Shown: positions 25,713 through 38,077 of the stretch, in pieces
Layout: each line of letters begins with the position of its first letter
Position numbering within the stretch: the stretch's first letter is position 1
From: Solea solea
Lineage: Eukaryota; Chordata; Actinopteri; Pleuronectiformes; Soleidae
Reading direction: 5' to 3'
Assembly (NCBI RefSeq): GCF_958295425.1
Contig: NC_081143.1
Coordinates: 17,894,686-17,958,685, forward strand
Length of the DNA: 64,000 nucleotides
The notes under the pieces: generated by a model
Databases searched by the model: none
What the model saw: only the letters and a program-made list of their open reading frames with translations
What the model was told of the DNA's origin: nothing
Translations under genes and position numbers: made by a program

Positions 25713-27165
25713 GTAAATATTAATCAAAGCCTGGACCTCCACTCCACAATTCTTTGATAAATTATTAGCTATCGTTGTTTGATTTTAACCTCCCGCTTTT
25801 TCAAAGCTGCAGCTCTCTGACATTCATCCGTCTCTTTCCTTTCTTGTTTTTCTTGCATTTCTTGCATTTTTGCTGCCTTAATGTTTTTCCNNNNNNNNNN
25901 NNNNNNNNNNNNNNNNNNNNNNNNNNNNNNNNNNNNNNNNNNNNNNNNNNNNNNNNNNNNNNNNNNNNNNNNNNNNNNNNNNNNNNNNNNNNNNNNNNNN
26001 NNNNNNNNNNNNNNNNNNNNNNNNNNNNNNNNNNNNNNNNNNNNNNNNNNNNNNNNNNNNNNNNNNNNNNNNNNNNNNNNNNNNNNNNNNCAGCTGAGGT
26101 TACGTCTGTGTTTATTCATTTGATTTCAATTTTTCTCAGACTTCAGTACTGTGTAAAATTAAAAGTGAGTGGACTCACATGGGCGATACACACCCTGTGT
26201 ATTTTTTTTTTTATAGTGGTCATCCAGCAGATAGCTAACTCCATATCAGCACAGGGTTTTTATTACATTTTAATGGCCTCGATACTACAGCAGCACAGGG
26301 CTTTCTGTCAGTGGCACACACTTGGTTTTACTTCCTTGTTCATGGATGGAACAAAGGAAAGGCTTTTGGATGAGTTTCGGGGTTGCAGACTGCACAATTC
26401 AATGACAATAAAAGTCATATTTCCATGTGAGTCATAGTTTACTCTTCCCATGTGATTGCACATGGACATGGAGTGGAGATATGCAGGTCAGATAATGGCA
26501 TTAGTCAGATTTGCTGAAATGAGAGGGCGCACAATGATACTGTATGAGGCCTCACTGATGAAAGGAGGTGGCACCGCAGTTTGTCCTCTCAGCACAAAGG
26601 CAGACCGTGACAGACTCACCCCCTGTGTGTTTCTGTGTGTGAATACACTGAATTATGAGTCAGGTTCATAGTAAATGACACCTGATAATTGCCCTTTGAA
26701 TGCCACCTCCTGCTGTGACTCTGATTGGCTAAAACCCCCCCAGGGTTTTTGGTTAATGTCATTTGATACAATGAACTTTTGATGAAGTCGATGAAGTCCA
26801 GATTAGAGCAAAAGACAAAATAGAGATATTAATTTGTTATTCCCACTACAAGGACATATACAGACAAAAATAAAACATCCACAACCAGCTGCCAACAGTG
26901 CACAAAAACTTGCTTGAAAAGTAGTGAGAGCTGGTGCCATCTTGAGATTCAGGGTCATTTCATGCAATTATTCCCAGTAGGCTGTTGATAATATTTCAGA
27001 TAATTTAAGATATTAATTTGACACACCTCTGTGTGCCAGTGTCTTCATGTGAACCTGTGGCATAAATCAGAGTGATAGTAATAAACTAAACAAGAGTAAA
27101 TGGGAAGTAAAAAGTTCTTAAAATGACATGTCATGTCATTTAAAATGTACCTTTTTCCTTGGTGC
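25713..27165. other. Assembly gap and flanking non-coding DNA
   Basis: A run of 200 unknown bases occupies 25891-26090, the typical length of an unknown-size gap placeholder. The last exon(s) of the Ig receptor may lie in it. On both sides I recognise no exon. A translated frame crossing the gap is an artefact of unknown bases. Confidence 0.8.
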
Positions 27166-27510
27166 GACCTGTTACGACCAGGCCTAGGGGAAACCCTGAT
27201 CACAACAAGAGTGTAGAGACTCCCTCTTCCCAACTCCCAAGGAACCACCAGCAACAAACTAAACAAACCATTTTAAAAGGTTTATTTAAAACAAGCACAA
27301 AATGGTTGCTGGCTGTGGGTGGTTCAAGGAAGTCCACTGCAGCTGGGATGATCAGGCCTCTTAAACTGGAACCTCCTGTGCAGGACCAATCAGCTCTCAC
27401 ACACACACGTCATTCACTCAGACATGCACATATGCAACCCATCTCACACTCACATGAAGATACATACACACAAGGAGAAAGCGATCACGACCCTGGGGTC
27501 ATAACAGACC
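27166..27510 (-). mobile_element. Solo LTR of a retrotransposon
   Basis: Read on minus, a 337-bp unit (27170-27506) starts TGTTATGACC and ends GGTCGTAACA, so it has TG...CA ends with near-perfect short inverted repeats. It is flanked by a 4-bp direct repeat GACC (27166-27169 and 27507-27510). Inside, on minus, is an AAATAAA polyadenylation signal within a TTTTAAATAAACCTTTT stretch and a TTTAAGAGG TATA-like word upstream, as expected of an LTR. No internal coding region or second LTR is present, so it is the product of LTR-LTR recombination. Superfamily (Gypsy or BEL) cannot be set from 4 bp alone. Confidence 0.8.
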
Positions 27511-30314
27511 ATTGTCACATGTTGTCCTTGCATCTAATCCTAAAAATGTTGACACAAACTTATTTGACAATGTCAAAACTCTTTTTCTGTGTGGATCTCT
27601 GCTTATGTGTGGGGGGGTTATCTCCTGGTACAGCTCATCAGTGCAATTTAAACAACAAATAACATGTGTTTATGCATACAACTCTATGTGCTTCTGTACA
27701 TAATGTGTATATGTACATAATACATAATACATATGTACATAACAAATACTGGCATTGATTCCCAGACAAAATGTACGATTATGTGATTACGTGTTTCATG
27801 GCTTCAGAAAGAAATGATCCGATTTTAGCGTTGATGAGGGGGAACCAAGAAGCATTGAATGCTTTGTTGTTGTTTTTACAATCATACAACAAACACACAC
27901 TAATTTGAGCACACGTCCGCTCATACCTTTGCCCTCCAGACAAAGGCATGACAAGAGTATCGCGTCTAATCCTCTGAATACTGGCCGTCTCACACGAGAT
28001 TGCTTCAGTGACTTTGAACCCAGCAGGACATGGAAAGACTCTGATAATGAAATATTAAGAAAATGAGTCTGGAGCAGCAGGTGACTGACAGGTGTGCAGG
28101 ATAATTATTATCTAAAAAGCAGCAGGATTATACACCAGAATGAGAAATTACCCGGAAAGTGTAATTTTCTTGTCCAGTTAGGTTGCCATGTTTGCTCGTG
28201 TGAGTTTCAAAAGTGAATCTGACAGAACAGAAAAAAAAAAGTTTGCTTTATCATTCATATTCTCAGAGTCTTGCAGGGGAGTCTGTGTCATTTCAATTTT
28301 CATTTTCAATTTTTTCAATATATCTTCTCACGTAATACATCACTTTAATACCACGGTCTTGTTGTCAATTTATTAATAATTTTGAACAATTACGTCGCTG
28401 CAGCTCCTCCATAATAATGCCACTGTACTGCGTCTAGTAAGAATGAGGTGATGAATTATTCAGGAGATTGGAAGGTCACTAAAGCGTGATCTCACCCCCC
28501 CACCCATGACACACAAACTGACTTCCATTCATTTCGACAGCCTCACCAAAATCTTATCCCTACTTTAACAATAATCTCTTAATAAATGACCCTAACCTTA
28601 ACCTAAACATTCAAATCTCAAATCTCAACCTCAGTAAGATGAGGTGAAGCTTAAAAACAAGAAGTAGAAGGAGCACTTTATACATTTGGAGAAACTGTGA
28701 ATCACAGAAATGACATGGCGTCAGTATGGCACGTCCAAACCAATGACTTTAATCATGTTTTATTGTGATACAAGAAGAGTAACACTGAACATTTCATTTA
28801 TGATGTATCTGACATACGTATAAATTAATACATGTATTCAGTTTCATTACAAAGTACATCCATGATTCCACCATGTTAGCGATCCAACATATCAGCTGTT
28901 ATTTAAGCATCAGGTTTGTATGCAGAAAGTGCCTCATCGCATTATAATCCAGGTATTGGTGAGGCATGAAAACAACCCGAAAGAGCTTTAAGTGACTTTT
29001 GACATTTAATAATTCATATTAGTGACTGGCTTATTCCGAAAACACCAACAAAGGGATGTCTCAGAAGGATATATCGTTAATCCAATAAAATACACAACCT
29101 CTGATATTACAGCCAACAACAGTGTCAATAAAATTCAACAGAAACACAAAGGTGGGATTTATTGCACGGTTGTTGGATTTGTTAGATTAGATTTTGCTTG
29201 TGTAATAAACCGTAAAACATTAAAATTATATTACTTTATTGAGAAGTTTGTTTTTTTATTTTCGGTTTGATATTATGCACTAATGTATATATATATATAT
29301 ATATACACATAACAATATTATACTGCATTATTATCAAAAGCAAATGAACGGTTAATAAGTAGTATCATTATTTTTAATGCTGTTCTTTGAGTTTCCAGAA
29401 TTAGAATACGGCTGCGTGTTTATTCACTAATACGCTCACCTCCTCTTTCTGTCCTCCAGGCTGAGGGAGCGTGCTTTCTATCCTAAAAACTCTGACTTCT
29501 TTCTTTCTTCTCAGTCACTCTCTTTCCTCCTCTTCTTCCACTGCTCCCTCCCCTCTTTCCATACACTGCTCTACTCTTATCTTATCTCACAGTCTCTCAG
29601 CCCTTTCGCTTCAAATACTCGTCTCTGTTAATCTTCCTCTCTCCCTCATTTGGCTCAGTCAGCATCTCGTCAGTCTTCTTCCTTGTTGTGGTCATTGATC
29701 AGGCCGGACTCCCACCGCTCTACTAGAGGGTTCTTCTGTCTGGGGATCCGGGAACTACGGCGGACCTGGTGTGAAAGACATTTATCAGTGAGCCAAGACT
29801 GCACGGTATATGAGGAGATAGACAAAAAGTTGTGTGTGCAGAAGAAGAAAAAGGAAAGGTATTAAAGAGAAGAATAACATGCAATGTGCAGCAGCAGCAG
29901 CAGCAGGAGATGAGGCCAATAAGCCCCCAAAAAAGATAAAAAACACGGATGAATATATTGCCCCAGGAGGATATTGTCTTGGATGAGCACAATTAGCTTT
30001 GCAAATCCGAGAGAAGCTAATGCAACTGTGATTCAAGGCCAAGTTCAGTGTGACTCTGTTGGGGGGTGGGGGGGGGGGGTGGGTTGGCTTCACTTTAATG
30101 TCAAACTGAGCTGTGGAGCTAAACTCTGCAAATCAAAGCCAGACTGAATTAAAGAGCAGATACCACAGAGCAGCGCTCAACTCTAATTAGAGACAGCACT
30201 GCAGTTTCAAAGAGATTTCAGACAGGTAACAAAAATCTGTGGGATTTTCAATTGACTTGCTTCTTTCTGTTCTATTGACACTAATCACACAGAGACATGC
30301 TCTCTCTCTCTCTC

Positions 30315-30345
<31 letters not shown>

Positions 30346-30649
30346 AAGTCTAGGGGCTGTTTTCCTTTCTTGCCTTATCTACAAAAATAAGCTCCTTACA
30401 GTGTGTTCCCAGTGTTATCAGATGTTTCTGGCAGAGAGGAGGATGCTGACACCCCTCATAGATCCTTTCTTCACTGGACAATTGGCTGCAATGGAACTGA
30501 TTCAACCCAAAAAGCCTAATTGCAGCTTATACACCATACAGACCCTAAAACCTTGAGGTTAAAAAACACATTTCCTCTGAATTTGAGGCAGACTCAGAAA
30601 TGTAGGGAGAGGTGAGCTATAAATTACGTTTAACATGTTAACATGTTAA
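27511..30649. other. Non-coding stretch with simple repeats
   Basis: No supported gene. It contains a TA tract at about 29285-29306, a pyrimidine-rich stretch at 29490-29640, a G run at 30061-30080 and a CT microsatellite at about 30300-30346. A strong acceptor-like site (CTCTTTCTGTCCTCCAG, ending 29459) is followed by eight in-phase codons and a stop. It could be a terminal exon of the Ig receptor, but nothing else supports this. Confidence 0.5.
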
Positions 30650-31040
30650 CATGTAGACCCGGGTCAGAACACGGGCCTTTCTGCATGGAAAGGCCCTGCA
30701 TGTTCTCCCCGTGTGTGCATGGGTTTCCTCCAGTTTCTCCGGTTTTCTCCCACAGTCTAAAGTCATGCAGATTTGGGGATTTGGTAAATTGGACAGTAAA
30801 CTGACCGTAGGTGTGAGGGTGGATGGTTGTTTGTCTCTATGTGTGGCCCTGCTATGGACTGGCGATCTGTGCAGGGTGTACTCCACCTATCGCCCTAAGT
30901 CAGCTGAGATTCAAGTTTCAAGATTCAAGATTCTTTATTGTCATTATGCAAGCATAACAAAATTTCCTCCCGAGTGGCACAGCACTGCCGGACACGGCCC
31001 TTATGTGGGGGATATAAAGCGGTAGAAGATGGATGCTATC
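30650..31040 (+). mobile_element. SINE-like repeat carrying a nested second repeat
   Basis: The copy starts near CCGGGTCAGAACACGGGCC, runs through CATGTTCTCCCCGTGTGTGC and AAACTGACCGTAGGTGTGAG, and ends GGATATAAAGCGGTAGAAG. This order is shared with the copy at 53523-53790 and matches a common fish tRNA-derived SINE. At about 30905-30985 it is interrupted by a different repeat (TTCAAGATTCAAGATTCTTT, ATTGTCATTATGCAAGC) absent from the other copy. The nested repeat resembles the 3' end of a fish retroelement. Confidence 0.7.
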
Positions 31041-31284
31041 ATGGTAGATCTTCATTGATTCACAGCAACTAATGGCACTGAGGAAGCAGTGATGTCTGTC
31101 AGGTCTTCAAGGTCTGAACATACTCCGCAAGAAACAAAAACAATGACGTCATTTCTCGTGTGGTGTCTGACAACTATTGTGTCATTGACCAGACATTTGG
31201 AAATTGGGGGGTGATTAATGTGGAAATGTTGTCATTCCCTATGACTTCCCAGGAGGGCTGCTACTTTCTCGAGTTTCTCATGAA

Positions 31285-31291
31285 GAATGAA

Positions 31292-31382
<91 letters not shown>

Positions 31383-31396
31383 TATGTATATATACA
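31285..31396. repeat. Long TA microsatellite
   Basis: About 110 bases of alternating T and A, broken only by occasional TATG or TACA units. Translated Tyr-Ile repeats on either strand are artefacts of this tract. Confidence 0.95.
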
Positions 31397-31399
31397 GGC

Positions 31400-33035
31400 C
31401 TTTTTGCACTGACCTCTTGCACAACAGTCCTCTTCTCTTCAGCTTGGGCTGGGATCCACATGTTAAGTTTGCCAGGTGACCAGTGTGCTGTAAGGTAAAA
31501 ATAAAATGTGCGTGAGCCAGGTCGGTGAGGAGCAGTGCAGCTATAAGGCAGGGACGTTTCTGTGCTTTGTTTGTGCTCCACACTGTGAGAAATAAAACCT
31601 CTTTGAATCAAATTCAGAGTGAACCAAGAGAAGTGCCAGGGTGAAATGAGAGGAGACAGGCAGAGGTGCAGAGGGATTTAAGTTAGAGGATTTAGTTTTA
31701 TTGAACATGAACGTGGTGCAGGAGAAATGGAAAGTCGGCAGCAGAAATAAGGTGATAATGAAAAGCGGGGTTATGCAACTCATTGTGTACAATACAATGC
31801 TTCTCATGAGTCATGGTCATTCAGTCCTGTAGAGGCACACCTCGGTCAGTTTCTCAGTGGGATGGGAAACTACTAGGGGTGGTGATCTCATTCCTATAGA
31901 GTCACAGAGAAAATGACCTCACAATGGCAACAGACATCACCTGCCGACAAAACACACAAACATACAATCAAAGGCACAGTGAGAGGTTAGCAACCTTCCC
32001 TGTCAGGCTCCATATGTGGTAATTGCTCTTAGATTTCATATGTAAAGAGTAAGGAAGTACGTATTGAATACAATTCCATCAATATGACTTAAAGACAGGA
32101 GAATCTCCCAATGTCTCAAACCTTAAAGCAAAGTCAAACTGGATTAAACTGAACAACTGCACATCTTTGCTTTCAATTCAATTCAATTCTTTTTTTTTTT
32201 TTTTTTACCAAACTAATGCATTAGTTTGAGGCCTATCTGCTTGCTGATTTAGATTTTTGCAATCCAATGAAGGTGGGGCAGCATGTCAGGGTTCTATGGG
32301 AGCAAGGCGCAGTGAGGTGGGGCAGTGGACAGAGGGTGAGCAAAGTGAGCAAAAAGGTGGAAGAGGAAGAAGAAGGAGGTCAGGAAAAGAGTGGACTAGA
32401 GACGTAAATATGCTGCTCAAGTTTCAAGGTGCCTCAATAAGTGGATGTACTGCATATAAACCTTTCCACAGACCCAGATAAATCAGAAGTTACCCAACAA
32501 TAACTCAACAGCTACAGTGAGTCGCTGTTTACGCTGCACTCTATTTGACATTTACACTTGTTGTCAAAGGTCCCTGCACTAACTGTCCACCACCATAAAA
32601 ACTAAAACAAGGTGTCGGCACTTTTTGAGTCCTGTATTTAAACTTCAGCCAAAAATTGGACTCCTCCTTGATTGAAGACACTATAGCACTGAGATATGAC
32701 TCTGGAATTTCCCTCACCTCAGCTCCTGCAATTAAAATGACAGGCTAGGTGCCACATTTATTGAGGAGTTACAGAATTGTATTTCCTTGTCGGCCATCTC
32801 ACGACCTGCTGGAGCAGAATTATTGCTAGTAACGGCTAACCCCACTTTCTACTGACCATGAGAAAAATTAAATAATGTGCTCACTGGGCTGTTTCAGGGG
32901 TTTTTCATCATCTTACTGCAGATATATAAATTACACACATATCCTCGGTCAACAAGCTTCCACACAGAACGGCACATTCTGTGTGTGAGAATCGATTTCA
33001 TACCTTTTCACCCTAAATCAATGCTCGGTACTGCA
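31400..33035. other. Non-coding stretch downstream of the MISP3-like gene
   Basis: No exon can be supported. A T-run lies at 32191-32207 next to an AATTC short tandem. If the MISP3-like reading frame splices at its end rather than stopping, its last exon should be here on minus, but I could not identify one. Confidence 0.5.
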
Positions 33036-34109
33036 CTAACCTGCTGAGGGTCCAGTTTCACACCTGGGGGATGAGCCAGGTGAGTCAAGAACAGCCAGTC
33101 CTTTCATTGAGGAGGAAGACATTGTAGGCCTCTGCACTCCTTCCCCTCCATACAGGCTGATTCTCTGTTTGTGAAGCTCCTTCTCCCTTTCTTGGGCCTC
33201 CCGGATATCCCGCTCCACTTTAACTATATTTTTCGAAGAGCGTAGCTTGAAAAAGGGGTTATCTTTGGGTGACACCTCCGTCTCCTCTTCATCCTCCTTT
33301 CCAAGTGTTCTCCTGTTCATCCTGCCGTGCCTTCCTGTCCCAGACGATGAGATGTTTGAAGCTCCAAAGTCGACTGTGGTGACCTGCATTGTGTAACTCT
33401 TCTGTGTCGGGCCAGTCAGGTTACTTCCTGGGATGATGAAATGGTCACCTGTTACCTTGGAGAAGCCCCCTCTTTGGGGAGTGGAGTTGGTCGGATTCCC
33501 TCCTACGTAGTACGCGCTCTTTTTGGGACTTAACAGGTCTACGCTCAGTCTCCTCTCCTCACCTTCAATGGTGGATCCCTCCGACGAGGTATCCCCCAGT
33601 GTTGAAATGTCACTGGCTGACGAGCAGAATGGGGTTTTACTCCTGGCTGAGACGGCGAAAGTTGATTCACTTGGTTTCTGAAAGGCTTCAAAGACCTGTT
33701 TCCTATGTTCGAGTTGGCCAACTGTGCCTTTGTCATAGAAACCAGGAACTTTACCCAGCTGGACCAGAACCTGCTCTCGCTGGGTCTCCTCGTGGATTTC
33801 ATGCTGCATTTTCTTGCCTGCAAGCTCCCTGTCTTTCCTCTCAGACTTAGTGGTGAGCGACTGACAGACAGTAGTTTTTCTTAAAGGAATTTCTACATAC
33901 TCTGGGGAAGAGGGTAGATTTGGAAGTCCTCTGGACCTTCTCAGGCTTTTCTCACGTTCTACATTCCTTCGAATCTCCTTCTCAATGGGAGTTTCTTTGA
34001 ATACAATCCCATTAGAGCTGTTGGTGTTGCTCTCCGAAGTACTGCACGGGGAGAAGTCTGCTGATACTCCACTGTCGCTCTGGCTGTCATCACTCGAGTC
34101 GCTCTCCAT
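33036..34109 (-). CDS. misp3: MISP family member 3-like protein
   Basis: A 357-codon uninterrupted minus-strand frame, acidic and Ser-rich at the start (MESDSSDDSQSDSGVSADFS). It carries ETPIEKEIRRNVEREKSLR near residue 40 and NPFFKLRSSKNIVKVERDI followed by REAQEREKELHKQR near residues 285-320. Both are hallmarks of the MISP/AKAP2 carboxy-terminal family, actin-associated proteins acting at the cell cortex and in spindle positioning. The chosen ATG has an in-frame TAA upstream. The frame ends in TAG right after a donor-like CAG-GTTAGT, so the protein may stop here or splice to an unseen exon. Assignment to MISP3 rather than MISP rests on palm3 lying on the same strand nearby, as I recall for PALM3-MISP3 in mammals. 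Function in fish is inferred. Confidence 0.75.
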   Translation of the reverse strand: MESDSSDDSQSDSGVSADFSPCSTSESNTNSSNGIVFKETPIEKEIRRNVEREKSLRRSRGLPNLPSSPEYVEIPLRKTTVCQSLTTKSERKDRELAGKKMQHEIHEETQREQVLVQLGKVPGFYDKGTVGQLEHRKQVFEAFQKPSESTFAVSARSKTPFCSSASDISTLGDTSSEGSTIEGEERRLSVDLLSPKKSAYYVGGNPTNSTPQRGGFSKVTGDHFIIPGSNLTGPTQKSYTMQVTTVDFGASNISSSGTGRHGRMNRRTLGKEDEEETEVSPKDNPFFKLRSSKNIVKVERDIREAQEREKELHKQRISLYGGEGVQRPTMSSSSMKGLAVLDSPGSSPRCETGPSAG

Positions 34110-34214
34110 TCTGTTGTGTTTCTGTTTCTGTTTAATATACCCACCACACTTATGTTTCCCCCCACCTTAATCTCTTGTATTTAAGCGGATTTTGAATATC
34201 TCAACAGTCCTCTG

Positions 34215-34532
34215 CTACATTGTCTTCCTTGTCTCTAGTCCACACTTGTTCTGACCTTCCTCTCTACCTGTTGGCTCGCTTTGTCCCTCTGTCTTTTCCC
34301 CCACCTTATTGTGGCTTTCTCCCACAGCCACAGTATAACCAAAGCCCTGACACGCTGCCCCAGTCTGATTGGACAGCTCCATGGCAACTGTTGACAAAGG
34401 TGAAGAGCCCTGGCTGTGCACCTGTTGTGCAGCTTCCTGGTTTGCATTTATGGAGGCAGGTCCACTTTGACTTTTGGGCAACAGCTCATCCAACTGGTTG
34501 GCTGAGAGAACTGCAGGCAGCTCTTGTTCCAT
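34215..34532 (-). CDS. Possible upstream exon or small frame of the MISP3-like gene
   Basis: A 105-codon minus-strand frame directly upstream of the MISP3-like frame, starting MEQELPAVLSANQLDELLP and ending GLETRKTM. The same frame stays open for about 15 codons above this ATG. The composition (Gln, Glu, Ser and Gly rich) looks protein-like rather than low-complexity. It may be an alternative 5' exon of the MISP3-like gene: a donor-like site CCAACAG-GTAGAG lies inside. I found no in-phase junction to the next frame. It could also be chance. Confidence 0.25.
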   Translation of the reverse strand: MEQELPAVLSANQLDELLPKSQSGPASINANQEAAQQVHSQGSSPLSTVAMELSNQTGAACQGFGYTVAVGESHNKVGEKTEGQSEPTGREEGQNKCGLETRKTM

Positions 34533-34695
34533 TAAAAGTGAGACATTGTCAGAGTATGAGGGTTGGAATGAATTGCCTCAGATGTCTTGCATATCACATT
34601 GCCCACGGCAAGATAATAATATCCCTAATCACTCCCTCCTCACGATCTATAGTAAAAGGAAGGAAGTGTGAGTTGTTAGAGTCAGAGGAAAGATG

Positions 34696-34899
34696 TTAAG
34701 CAGACGCTGTTGTATTATTTTCAGGTTTGCTGTTGTCAAAGTGCAGCTGTGAGTCGTTCTCCTCTGTTGTCATTTTATCATCTGTCATCGCTTCAGATAT
34801 TGACTTCACCTCTTGACAAACAAGCTCAAATGAGTGGAGTTGTCCGTGTCCATTTACTGGATCAGGAAACGTGAGTGCTTTTGAAGGTTCTGAGATGAT
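34696..34899 (-). CDS. Possible additional upstream exon near the MISP3-like gene
   Basis: After an acceptor-like CTTAG on minus, a frame stays open for 67 codons (ISEPSKALTFPDPVNGHGQ start, then SFELVCQEVKSISEAM, ending NNTTASA and TAA). It reads like real protein and lies where a 5' exon of the MISP3-like gene would be. To join it, splicing would have to use an internal donor such as GAG-GTGAAG near 34808. No homology is recognised. Confidence 0.25.
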   Translation of the reverse strand: MISEPSKALTFPDPVNGHGQLHSFELVCQEVKSISEAMTDDKMTTEENDSQLHFDNSKPENNTTASA

Positions 34900-37800
34900 C
34901 TAAGCATGGAGGATCCACTCAGCAACCTCGGGAGCTCGACTTAGTCAGTCCTTGACAGGTAAGTTGACTGGACCCTGCTCCTGCCAGTCCACATGCGTTG
35001 TTGCCATGGTGACAAGTCTGCTGATGTAAAAACTGTTTTGAGGAATCAGGATGTTTGGCCTCCTGCCAGTCAGTCTGAATGAAAGCAAAAGGACACAGAG
35101 GGGAGAGAGGAACAAAGTGATTATCAGAGTTCAACAGCAAATGTGGCCACCGGTTTCATATCCCCATATTATTATATAATACAACTCGTTACATCCGAGG
35201 CTAATAGAAGAATTTATCTTTATATTTTCTGTGACATTTGCTGTGAATGGTTTTGAAATGCTAAGTGCTAGTTGACAATTATTTTTATACACCATTAACC
35301 AGTGCTGCAGTGTTTCAGGTAGGAAAGGAGCGTTCATGTCAAAAGACATTATGAAAAAAAATTAAGAGAGGTACATTACTTGCTTTTGCATGGCAGGCTT
35401 TTTCTATAATATGAACGTTGCAGTTTTGTTAGACACATTAGATTACAGGGGAGTTACAGGTGACGTGTAAAATGAAAAATAGAATCAAATGAAAAACAAC
35501 AAATGCAAATACACAGGACACAGGAGGCCAACAAATCATCTAACGAGCATGAAAATGAATATGAATCAGATGAAACTGCCTTCACAGTTGTCACATCTCA
35601 GCATAATCAACCATGGTCTGCAGGACATTGCTCACCAACGCTTTCATCAAAACACCAAACCTTCCTTTTTCTTTGTTGCCAATAAATGTCATTGAGCAAA
35701 AACAATTCATTTATTTTCAATCTTTTAAATGGCGTGGTATAGTTTGTTAATAACCAATCTGTCTCTAATGCGATACTTGGCTTTGTCTGTAGTGCAATGT
35801 GCAACGTGAAAGGTTTTCTACTGAACACACCTTCCATTAATCAGCATACAGTCACACACACACACACACAGGCACAGCAATTCTTCTTAGGACACTGCAT
35901 CGACTTAAATTGATTTGGACGTCTTAAACAAAGTGTTGTCCCTAACCTTTAACAATATCCAGTCTAACCTAACCTCATTTCAAAGCCAGTTCCTCAGAAA
36001 TTAGGTTCTATCTTATCAGAGCGATGTTTTGGTCTCCTTGAGGACTCCTGGTCCTGACAAGATCAGTGTTTACTGTATGGTCCTAAAGAGGTAGCAAATA
36101 CAAGTACACACGCACACTGCTTCACTAGAACACTGTGATAGCTATAATCCCAAAGAAGTGGTGTAGATAGTCAGACAGACAGACAGACAGACAGACAGGT
36201 TAGATACAGAAATAGATAATTACACGTTTACATCAAGATAATAAGGACTGGCAGCATGACACGACATGAACACACGAGAACAGTTGGGTAATCATAATGG
36301 CAGCGCATGCAGCAGCCGAACAATGTGTGACCTGAATATTAGGAAAGCAGCAGTTGAGGGACAGTTAGTCATGAGACACTGTTTACATTCAAAATGAGTT
36401 GGTTGCCCGCATCACTCAGTGTATTTGTTCAATCTGCATCACCTCTGGGGGCAGATCCAGTGAACTGCCAACGTTTTAAAGCTGTAGTACAGCAACATTT
36501 ATATGAGTTTGTTACCTGTCCTGAGTCCTGAGATTAAGGTGGATAACGTGGATAATGTGCCATTGTCTCCATTCAGTATGTGATATGAAATGTTCCCTGG
36601 GGTTAAATATGGGGCATTGAAACCTTGTCAGAGGTGTGGAACAGTCAATAGAACAATAAGTAAAAGGTCTAAATCACATAGCAATGCCACATGTCTTATG
36701 ATTTAGGTAAAAAGCAAAGACAGCATATAAACAGTAATAACATAACGCAAGATAAAATATTTCCATTACATATAGCATAATATGGCTCTCATTGGCAGAT
36801 AGTTAGGTACAACATTACGGTTTTATTCTCAAATGAAAAGATGGAGACAGGCATTTAGTCACAGTGAGAAGGTTACTGTTGCAATGGTTTTAAACTCTGA
36901 TAAGAAATGCTGAAAAGAATCTCGGCTTTAACAGTTTAATTCCCCCACACCTTCTCATTCTGCTGAAAACAAACCAGCTTAAACCAATTTATTGAAACTA
37001 AGACCCTGCAACACTAAAGGGGGAAAAAACAAAACCTTCCCACTGAGGCATGATAATGTAATCTGATTACTACGAGTGTGCACTCAAGGATGAGATGAGA
37101 TTATTCCCATACGCACAATTTCCGTCAACCATTAATGGCATGAAAATATGTAATATGATAAATTGCACAAAGCAGGTTTCATAACAAGCCTATAGTTTGC
37201 TCTTTTCATCATTAAAAAGAATCTGTGACACAAAATAATTGTTATGTTTACAAGTAAACGCCCCTTTTTTCAGGGGTCAATCATGACCTGGGGTTGTTTA
37301 GGATCTAAGAGAGATTTCACAAAAAAGCTAATGCATTTAAATTAATGCAACTTTGTTACCCAGTGGAGTTACTCTTGCTGCTATCTAATGATTGCAGACA
37401 AAGATCTTTTGCATTTTTTCTCCCACTAACTTTCTGTAATGATGTTTTCTATTGTGATAATGATTCGCCTAATTGGTTTCAAGAATATGAACCCCTCGGT
37501 GGTGCGCGGTCACTGGCAAACATCTACACTTCGTACACGAGTTCATTGGTGTGAATGTATATTACTAATTCAGTTACTGAGCAATAATTATACAGCATGC
37601 GAGATAATTAAAGCATGTACCAGAAGTACGTAATCTCCATATTGATCGAATATCTTTTATATAGGCCAAATTTACAGTTCACAGATTTACCATTAAAAAT
37701 GGATCTGTAATATAAGTTCTGCCAAACATCTGTAATATAAGTTCTGCCAAACAGTGGCTACGACAAGCACCTACACACGATGATGCCAACACTTAGCGTG

Positions 37801-38077
37801 AGAATACCATAAGTTGAGCAAACGGACTCATTAAAATCAGTTTTGGAACAATACCTCTATATCCTGAATATCAAACATGAGCTACTCATTCAATGTTCAA
37901 CAAGAGAGCATTTTCATTGATTGTGAATTCAGCCTTTTCTCTCTAAAGACACAGAAAGTTTCAGATGCATTATATCAGAGACATCATTATTTTATTCCTT
38001 TTAAACACAAAACAAAGGACATACATTTACATCCCACCGTAACATCATCACTCAAAATAACAAAATCCTAATCATAC
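34900..38077. other. Non-coding stretch, no gene recognised
   Basis: No supported exon. It contains a CA tract at 35852-35870, a (GACA)n tetranucleotide at about 36170-36198 and a 31-base tandem pair at about 37702-37754 (repeat of CTGTAATATAAGTTCTGCCA). Confidence 0.65.

Noticed and set aside
25769..26437. Long frames crossing the gap
   Set aside because: They are open only because the 200 unknown bases cannot encode stops.
27045..27662. 167-codon plus frame and antisense frames over the LTR
   Set aside because: They translate the solo LTR, with no gag or pol motif.
31160..31611. Frames with long Tyr-Ile repeats on both strands
   Set aside because: Produced by the TA microsatellite.
36170..36198. 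Short direct repeats considered as a CRISPR-like array
   Set aside because: It is a plain (GACA)n microsatellite without spacers. The window is vertebrate nuclear DNA and no CRISPR array occurs.
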